DNA of 64,000 nucleotides from Trifolium pratense (taxonomy: Eukaryota > Streptophyta > Magnoliopsida > Fabales > Fabaceae), in assembly GCF_020283565.1 (NCBI RefSeq), contig NC_060062.1, forward strand, positions 7,477,322 through 7,541,321. The letters run 5' to 3'. Under the pieces are notes generated by a model. It saw only the letters and a program-made list of their open reading frames with translations, did not search any database and was not told the origin of the DNA. The translations under genes and the position numbers were made by a program. This document shows positions 58,563-64,000 of the stretch, piece after piece. How positions within the stretch are numbered: position 1 is the first letter of the stretch; the number at the start of each line of letters is the position of its first letter.

Positions 58563-59959
58563 AACCCGATGGCACTGTTGATAAATACAAGGCTCGCCTT
58601 GTGGCCAAAGGCTTTAGACAAAGAGAAAATATAGATTTCTTCGATACTTTTTCTCCGGTCACTCGAATAACATCCATAAGGGTACTATTTTCAATTGCCG
58701 CTATTTATAATCTAAAAGTACACCAAATGGATGTTAAAACTGCTTTTTTAAATGGTGACTTAGAAGAAGAAATCTATGTGGAACAACCTGAAGGATTTGT
58801 AATACATGGACAAGAGCATAAGGTCTGTAAGTTAGATAAGTCCTTGTATGGACTTAAACAAGCGCCAAAACAATGGCATGTAAAGTTTGATGATTTGATG
58901 ATCTCAAACGGATTCAAAGTGAATGAAAGTGACAAATGCATTTATTATAAATATGAAAATGGCATTTGCACTATTGTATGTCTCTATGTAGACGATTTAC
59001 TCATCTTTGGATCAAACATGACTGCTGTAAACGCAGTGAAATCATTGTTATGTAACAACTTTGATATGAAAGACCTCGGAGAGGCAAGTGTGATTCTTGG
59101 GATCAAGATCACTAGGTCAAAGGAGGGAATAACTTTAGATCAATCCCACTATGTGGAAAAGATTCTAAAGAAATATAATTACTTTGACTGTAAACCTGCT
59201 TGTACGCCGTATGATTCCAGTGTAAAACTGTTTAAGAACACTGGTGAAAGCGTAAGACAAACTGAATATGCGAGCATCATTGGCAGTCTTAGGTATGCCA
59301 CTGATTGTACCAGACCCGACATAGCATATGTCGTCGGACTGTTGTGCAGGTTTACTAGTAGGCCCAGTAATGAGCATTGGCAAGCCATTGAGAGAGTCAT
59401 GAGGTACCTTAAAAGGACCATGAATCTTGGATTGCATTATCAAAGATTTCCTCCTGTACTTGAAGGGTACAGTGATGCTGATTGGAACACCTTGTCGGAT
59501 GATTCCAAAGCGACTAGTGGCTATATATTCAATATAGCTGGAGGAGCTGTGTCATGGAAATCAAAGAAACAGACTATATTGGCTCAGTCCACTATGGAGT
59601 CTGAAATGATAGCGCTTGCCACTGCTAGTGAAGAAGCAAGTTGGTTGAGATGCTTGCTATCTGAGATTCCCTTGTGGGAAAAACCTATGCCAGCTGTGTT
59701 GATCCACTGCGATAGTACCGCGGCTATTGCTAAAATTGAGAATCGATTCTATAATGGCAAGAAACGTCAAATAAGACGTAAACACAGCACAGTGAGAGAG
59801 ATGATCACTAAAGGTGCTGTGAGAGTGGATCATGTACGCACTGACGAAAATTTAGCGGATCCTTTGACGAAAGGACTAGCTAGAGAGAAAGTCCATAATA
59901 CATCTAAAAAGATGGGACTAATGCCTATACGAATTTCTCATGATGGAAACCCAACCTAA
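58541..59959 (+). pseudogene. Copia reverse transcriptase and RNase H
   Basis: Different frame from the upstream integrase part, overlapping it by about 20 bp at the A run. RT blocks: KARLVAKGFRQ, HQMDVKTAFLNGDLEEEIYV, CKLDKSLYGLKQAPKQWH and the catalytic YVDD at 58985-58996, then GSLRYAT and TRPDIAYVVG. RNase H: YSDADWN, SGYIF, VSWKSKKQTILAQSTMESE and DPLTKGL. Otherwise open over 472 codons. Not translated as one polyprotein with the upstream part unless frameshifting occurs. Confidence 0.95.
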
Positions 59960-60442
59960 AAGACTGGAGATCCCAAGAATTAGGTTCAATGGGTAATAAC
60001 AAGTCGTGAGAAGTTAATAATGATCATGCAAATAAAAATAAGAAAAGCATGATTCCTGAAAGCGAAAGGATGAGTTGAAACTCTTAATGAGATCTATACT
60101 CTGTATGAGTGGAGTACCGAGCTTCAGGAGTACTCTTGATAGACTCACCTATATGAATGTGGAACTGAGGCCGGTTCCTATGGAATTTAGAGGCGAATTC
60201 CTAGAGCTTTCATGAAACCGGGATTAACGTGCAGGGCCAATAAAGCACGAGCTATTAAGAAACACCTTGTGAAAAGGTTGTGTGCGGGTTTGAGAAAAAT
60301 CTGAGATAGAGTTCAAGACAAGTGTCACTCTTGCTAAATCGGGCTCTTACTCGCTATGCAAAGGTTCAAGTCATAGACACCTTTGCTTATGCACAATCTT
60401 TTAGAAACCTTTGAAACACTTTTTTAAATTCAAGTGGGGGAT
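59960..60442 (+). other. Copia 3' untranslated segment and polypurine tract
   Basis: About 480 bp without ORF between the RNase H stop and the 3' LTR. It ends with AAGTGGGGGAT (60432-60442), the polypurine tract that primes plus-strand synthesis. Confidence 0.8.
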
Positions 60443-61354
60443 TGTTGGAAAATGAACATAGTAGTGTTCATTTATGTGTGGAAGTTGATCCATTGTGATT
60501 GAAAATAAAATGGGATGAACACTTTGGTCTTGTAGGACTTGGAACTAAGTAGTGTGAATTAAAAAAAGTGGGAAAAATTCTCACATTGCTTAGAACACTC
60601 TCTTTAGTAGTGTGTATATATCCCAATGTGACTAACATTTCTTATTCACAAAATTAACTAATTTTTTAGTTAATTAAGCTGGTCCAAGGAGCCACTTATT
60701 GCTGACTCATCATAGCAGCCAGCTTGATTTTGTTCCGTTGAAAAGAGATTCTTCCATTATTGCATTAATCCACACATAATAGTGCACATTATAGTGCATT
60801 AGTATTTGTTCCAACGTTACAATTTCCTCTTCATTTTGGCTGAAGCTTTCTTCTATTTACGTATCATTCTTTCTTTAGAAAGGCAACACAATATATATAA
60901 TTTATTCTTCTTGTTTCAGCAACATAGACACATATAACAAGAATTCATAAAAAAATCAAAACACCACTCTCTCTTGAAGCCTTGTTCTATATACAAAATT
61001 CTCTTCTAAATTATTCTTTCTTTTGTGTTTCATTGGTTTTGTGAACTGGTAATGTTGTACCAGCACTGATATTGTTGTATCAGTGAGATTGATATAGTTG
61101 TATCAATTTTCGAGTGGTTTTGTAGAACCATTCAAGGTGTTCCTTCTCCGATCATTACAGTGCAGTACTTGATCGGTTCTGTGTTGAACAGGGCTGTTTT
61201 ATCCTGGGGACGACGCGGTTGGATTGTCTGCTTTGCACAATTTAAGCAGTACCGCGAAACGTCTTAAAGAGAGCGACCTAGTACGCGACTCAGCCAATAA
61301 AATCTTCAGTTCTAAATTTTTAGAAAATTATTTTTTCAATATCAAAGAACAACA
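60443..61354 (+). repeat. Copia 3' LTR (912 bp)
   Basis: Differs from the 5' LTR by two substitutions, a 1-bp gain, a 1-bp loss in an A run and a 3-bp loss near 61136. Confidence 0.95.
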
Positions 61355-61359
61355 TTATA
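61355..61359. repeat. Target duplication TTATA, inner element, right
   Basis: Matches 54945-54949. Confidence 0.93.
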
Positions 61360-61568
61360 TTATTAGTTGGTCATCTATGCTATTGGGTTTTGTTTGGTTG
61401 AGCTTTATCCTCTAGGCCCATTAAGAGTCTTATATATATGTAGTGTTCTTATCAATTTGGAATCAATCAAGGAAATGAATCAATTTATCTTTTATTTTAT
61501 TTATCTTTATTTATTGTTTTTCTTAGGTTTAGCTTAGTATAGCTTGATAGAGCTTCGACACTCTATCA
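61360..61568 (+). repeat. Outer element 5' LTR, right piece
   Basis: Continues the LTR after the copia insertion; matches 63630-63838 with one substitution. Confidence 0.93.
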
Positions 61569-61593
61569 ATTGGTGCTTTCATTCTTGAACACC

Positions 61594-63570
61594 ATGGCCT
61601 TTTCAAACCCTACTCATCTCTATTATCCAGATCCCACCACCATTCCAACCTTTTCTCCATTTTACTCTTCCACCATCCCTCCCACTTATCCCACAACCAT
61701 ACCAAACCTAACTCCAACCCCTACACCCAACCCAAGTTTTCCTTCATATCCACATCACCTTCATGACCCATCATACCACCCACCACCAAGTTTCACCTAT
61801 CCACCTTACTCTTCATACCCAAACAGCACCGCATCACCATCACCAAACCATTACACATCATACACAACTTCTTCTCCATCTGATTATGCATATTCAAATC
61901 ACTACAATTCCTACCAAGACACAAACCTATCGCCTCCCATCATTACCCACAACACCACCAACACCTTGCAGCAACAAGCCAATACCATCCAACAACCTTT
62001 CTACCACCATCAGCCACCCAATACCTCCACTCCCATCTATCATCATGTTGACCTTCCCTCTCACCAGAACCAAAACCCCACACCAACAGTCTCTCCTTCA
62101 TTTCCTACTCACACCATTCACAAGCCACCAACACCCACTCCATCACCAAACCCATATATCTCCTCACCGTCACCACAAACACTCCCTCCTTCAAGATTAG
62201 AGACAAAACTTGCAAATTTTGATGGCAGTGAAGATGCTTATTGGTGGATTATTTGCTCTGAAAAATCCTTCAACAACAGGAATCATAGCTTATCAGATGC
62301 AGAGAAAATAATTGAAAGTATTTTAGCATTAAGAGGTGCTGCTCTCACGTGGTGGTTCAGTTGGTTTCCCACACACCGAAGGCCATGTTGGGACTCTTTC
62401 ACATGTGGATTACTTCGGCAATTCAAGCCTGAATGGATACCCATTTTACCCATTGATGGTGAAGAAGACTCAACCAAAGAAGATACTGAGTTCATCACTT
62501 TGGTTGAAGAAAAAGAAGCACCTGCAATGATAGAAGATACTACCACCATTGAAGGTGAAGAAGAAGAACCAACAGTCAAAGAAGAAGCAAAAAAAATTAT
62601 TGATGGTGGCCGTGATTTCTTCTCCATGACCAATCAGAATTTTGAAACAGTTGAGAAAGGGCAAGAATCCAAAACTCACCATGACTCTCTATCAATTTCT
62701 CTGTGTCCAAAACCACAAACAACAACACAGTTTCCTTCAACTTTGCCGCCGTCGGCGCCGTCGTTAAAACCACCAGACCCGCCACCTAAACCACCTGATC
62801 AACTCATGGTTCACTCTGTCCATCCATTTTCGGCTTCGCCATTGAAACCGCCGGAACCACCACCGCTACCTCCTCCGTCTCCGAAACCATTGGTTGTACT
62901 CGACGCCATGACCACAACAAAAATTTTGTCTCCTCCGCTGCCGTTTCCGCCTCCGAAGCCACCGGACAAAACTCCAACGCCGATGTCGACACCAAAACCA
63001 CCAGACAAGGTCCTACCTTTGTTCATGATGTCGTCGCCGATGCCACTGCTCAACCATCCACTCCCCCGACCACCGCCAAAGCCAAATTATCATGGCTCAC
63101 CTCTAAGCTTCAACCACCGTCACATTGGGTACGAGTTGCTCTCTCTCTCTATCACCATGAATTTCGTACAATTTCAAAGGGAAAAACAACTGTCTCCAAC
63201 TATTGCAAATTGGCCGCCGTTAGATCAACTTCCTACTCCTAGTGGTACATCATGGCCGTTCATTGAAAACATAATTCTTGTGAATCCTTCCAAACCAACA
63301 GAAAATTGGCACATGTCAAGTGTATTTCCACAACCCACAAACGTGATGTGTGCATGTGTCCTTGTATCAGCTTTTGTCCACTTGCATGAATTCAAAGCAT
63401 GCTATATGCAATTTTTATTATTATTTTTTGAATTGGGCTTAAGAGCAACGGACCAAAAAAATTTATTTGGACCGCTTTACATTCATCAAGTTGACTCATC
63501 TCTGAACCTTGAGGACAAGGTTCAAGTGAACCCGGCGGTAATGATAGAAGATTATGGAGTAATTAGTTAG
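61594..63570 (+). CDS. Gag-like, proline-rich protein of the non-autonomous element (658 aa)
   Basis: Start ATG at 61594 (ACCATGG context), 25 bp after the 5' LTR. Residues about 1-200 are Pro/Ser/Thr/Tyr-rich. About 200-290 form a plant retrotransposon Gag-type block: LETKLANFDGSEDAYWWIIC, then ALRGAALTWW, W-SFTCGLLRQFKPEW. An acidic Lys/Glu segment follows (about 290-350). About 385-500 is dense in PPKPPD-type repeats. The C-terminal LNLEDKVQVNP resembles the tail found at the end of Gypsy-type polyproteins. The stop lies 29 bp inside the 3' LTR. Open throughout, with no CCHC knuckle, protease or RT. Automatic pipelines might call it a cell-wall proline-rich protein; the LTR context argues against that. 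Confidence 0.85.
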   Translation: MAFSNPTHLYYPDPTTIPTFSPFYSSTIPPTYPTTIPNLTPTPTPNPSFPSYPHHLHDPSYHPPPSFTYPPYSSYPNSTASPSPNHYTSYTTSSPSDYAYSNHYNSYQDTNLSPPIITHNTTNTLQQQANTIQQPFYHHQPPNTSTPIYHHVDLPSHQNQNPTPTVSPSFPTHTIHKPPTPTPSPNPYISSPSPQTLPPSRLETKLANFDGSEDAYWWIICSEKSFNNRNHSLSDAEKIIESILALRGAALTWWFSWFPTHRRPCWDSFTCGLLRQFKPEWIPILPIDGEEDSTKEDTEFITLVEEKEAPAMIEDTTTIEGEEEEPTVKEEAKKIIDGGRDFFSMTNQNFETVEKGQESKTHHDSLSISLCPKPQTTTQFPSTLPPSAPSLKPPDPPPKPPDQLMVHSVHPFSASPLKPPEPPPLPPPSPKPLVVLDAMTTTKILSPPLPFPPPKPPDKTPTPMSTPKPPDKVLPLFMMSSPMPLLNHPLPRPPPKPNYHGSPLSFNHRHIGYELLSLSITMNFVQFQREKQLSPTIANWPPLDQLPTPSGTSWPFIENIILVNPSKPTENWHMSSVFPQPTNVMCACVLVSAFVHLHEFKACYMQFLLLFFELGLRATDQKNLFGPLYIHQVDSSLNLEDKVQVNPAVMIEDYGVIS

Positions 63571-63838
63571 ATAATTATGAGTAGTAGTTTATTAAATAAT
63601 TTAGATATTAATGAAACATAGTATTTATATTATTAGTTGGTCATCTATGCTATTGAGTTTTGTTTGGTTGAGCTTTATCCTCTAGGCCCATTAAGAGTCT
63701 TATATATATGTAGTGTTCTTATCAATTTGGAATCAATCAAGGAAATGAATCAATTTATCTTTTATTTTATTTATCTTTATTTATTGTTTTTCTTAGGTTT
63801 AGCTTAGTATAGCTTGATAGAGCTTCGACACTCTATCA
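63542..63838 (+). repeat. Outer element 3' LTR (297 bp)
   Basis: TGATAGAAG ... CTCTATCA; includes the end of the Gag-like ORF. Confidence 0.95.
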
Positions 63839-63843
63839 GAAAT
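63839..63843. repeat. Target duplication GAAAT, outer element, right
   Basis: Matches 54857-54861. Confidence 0.9.
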
Positions 63844-64000
63844 GACTCGAGAGGATCCAAATCCGTAATCGTGACATGTACAAATATCGAAGTAAAAATA
63901 TTGAATAAAGAAACAAACACTTAAAATAGGAGTAGATGATATACTATGTCTATGTTTGGTTGGGCGGTAGACATAGCCAAACACACGTTAACTACATAAA
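63844..64000. other. Right flank of the nest
   Basis: Non-coding as far as visible; it should continue the sequence left of 54857. Confidence 0.4.

Larger units (their letters stand above)
54950..61354 (+). mobile_element. Ty1/copia LTR retrotransposon (6405 bp), nested
   Basis: LTRs of 915 and 912 bp (TGTTGG...AACAACA), TSD TTATA, domain order Gag - CCHC - protease - integrase - RT - RNase H, which defines copia. The LTRs differ by two substitutions and three small indels, indicating a very young insertion. The polyprotein frame is broken twice (TAG in Gag, and a frame change between integrase and RT). The polypurine tract precedes the 3' LTR. No tRNA-type primer site starts after the 5' LTR. 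Confidence 0.96.
54862..63838 (+). mobile_element. Non-autonomous LTR retrotransposon (2.57 kb without the nested insertion)
   Basis: The 297-bp LTRs begin TGATAGAAG and end CTCTATCA. The 5' LTR is split by the copia element (54862-54949 plus 61360-61568); the 3' LTR is 63542-63838. The LTRs differ at one base (in GCTATTGGG versus GCTATTGAG), so insertion was recent. TSD GAAAT on both sides. The internal part (61569-63541) is almost entirely one Gag-like ORF; there is no protease, RT or integrase, so it depends on another element. The sequence after the 5' LTR, ATTGGTGCTTTCATTC, is the expected primer site position. Confidence 0.93.

Noticed and set aside
61224..61415. 63-codon ORF at the copia 3' LTR edge
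   Set aside because: Spans the LTR end, the target duplication and the outer LTR; cannot be an ancestral gene.
61763..62200. 145-codon His/Thr/Pro-rich ORF in another frame of the Gag-like gene
   Set aside because: Compositional shadow of the Pro/Ser-rich N-terminal region; lacks any motif, whereas the main frame has the Gag block.
62804..63053. Gly-rich ORFs on the minus strand
   Set aside because: Reverse of the proline-rich repeats (CCN read as NGG).
61594..63570. Interpretation as a host cell-wall proline-rich protein
   Set aside because: No signal peptide, presence of a Gag-type block, and exact LTR/TSD borders around it.

Overview
This is plant nuclear DNA, AT-rich and intron-rich, most likely from a temperate legume close to Medicago. 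The evidence is the gene families present (R2R3-MYB, ATG1, ALF4, BEL1-like homeodomain), plant MITE/SINE/Helitron families, a Ty1/copia element, and a repetitive ORF fragment I recognise from legume genomes. The species is inference. All gene models were read by eye from conserved protein blocks and GT-AG splice sites with phase checked at every junction; there is no transcript support.

Layout. 1-3478: the last part of an R2R3-MYB gene (+); its first exons lie left of the window. 5965-13518: a complete 13-exon ATG1 autophagy kinase gene (+). 15420-21082: a complete 14-exon ALF4 gene (-), convergent with ATG1. 22959-23031: tRNA-Ala(UGC). 28401-32737: a complete 4-exon BEL1-like homeodomain gene of the PENNYWISE/POUND-FOOLISH clade (-). 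33.0-48.6 kb: no intact gene, but a dense set of small transposons (probable Helitron, MULE-like and hAT-like MITEs, SINEs, foldbacks, satellites) and gene fragments. 48614-52771: a 5-exon gene (-) for a large acidic, repeat-containing protein of unknown function, with paired E2F-type sites upstream. 54857-63843: a nest of two young LTR retrotransposons. A 6.4-kb Ty1/copia element (TSD TTATA) sits inside the 5' LTR of a 2.57-kb non-autonomous element (TSD GAAAT) whose only ORF is Gag-like and proline-rich.

The host genes do not form a pathway; each is an independent locus: transcription factor, autophagy initiation, SCF-ligase/lateral-root control, meristem homeodomain factor, and a candidate cell-cycle nuclear protein.

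The most unusual signal is a recurrent class of ultra-short insertions found at about 15 places. Each is only about 11-23 nt (most often 3-6 nt plus an A7-A9 tract, with GTC commonly just before the A run), in either orientation, flanked by 10-19 bp direct repeats. They look like the bare tails of SINE/LINE insertions. Also notable are a SINE split by a hAT-like element with both target duplications readable, and a copia element that lacks a normal tRNA primer site and instead has a 9-nt stretch complementary to its own LTR.
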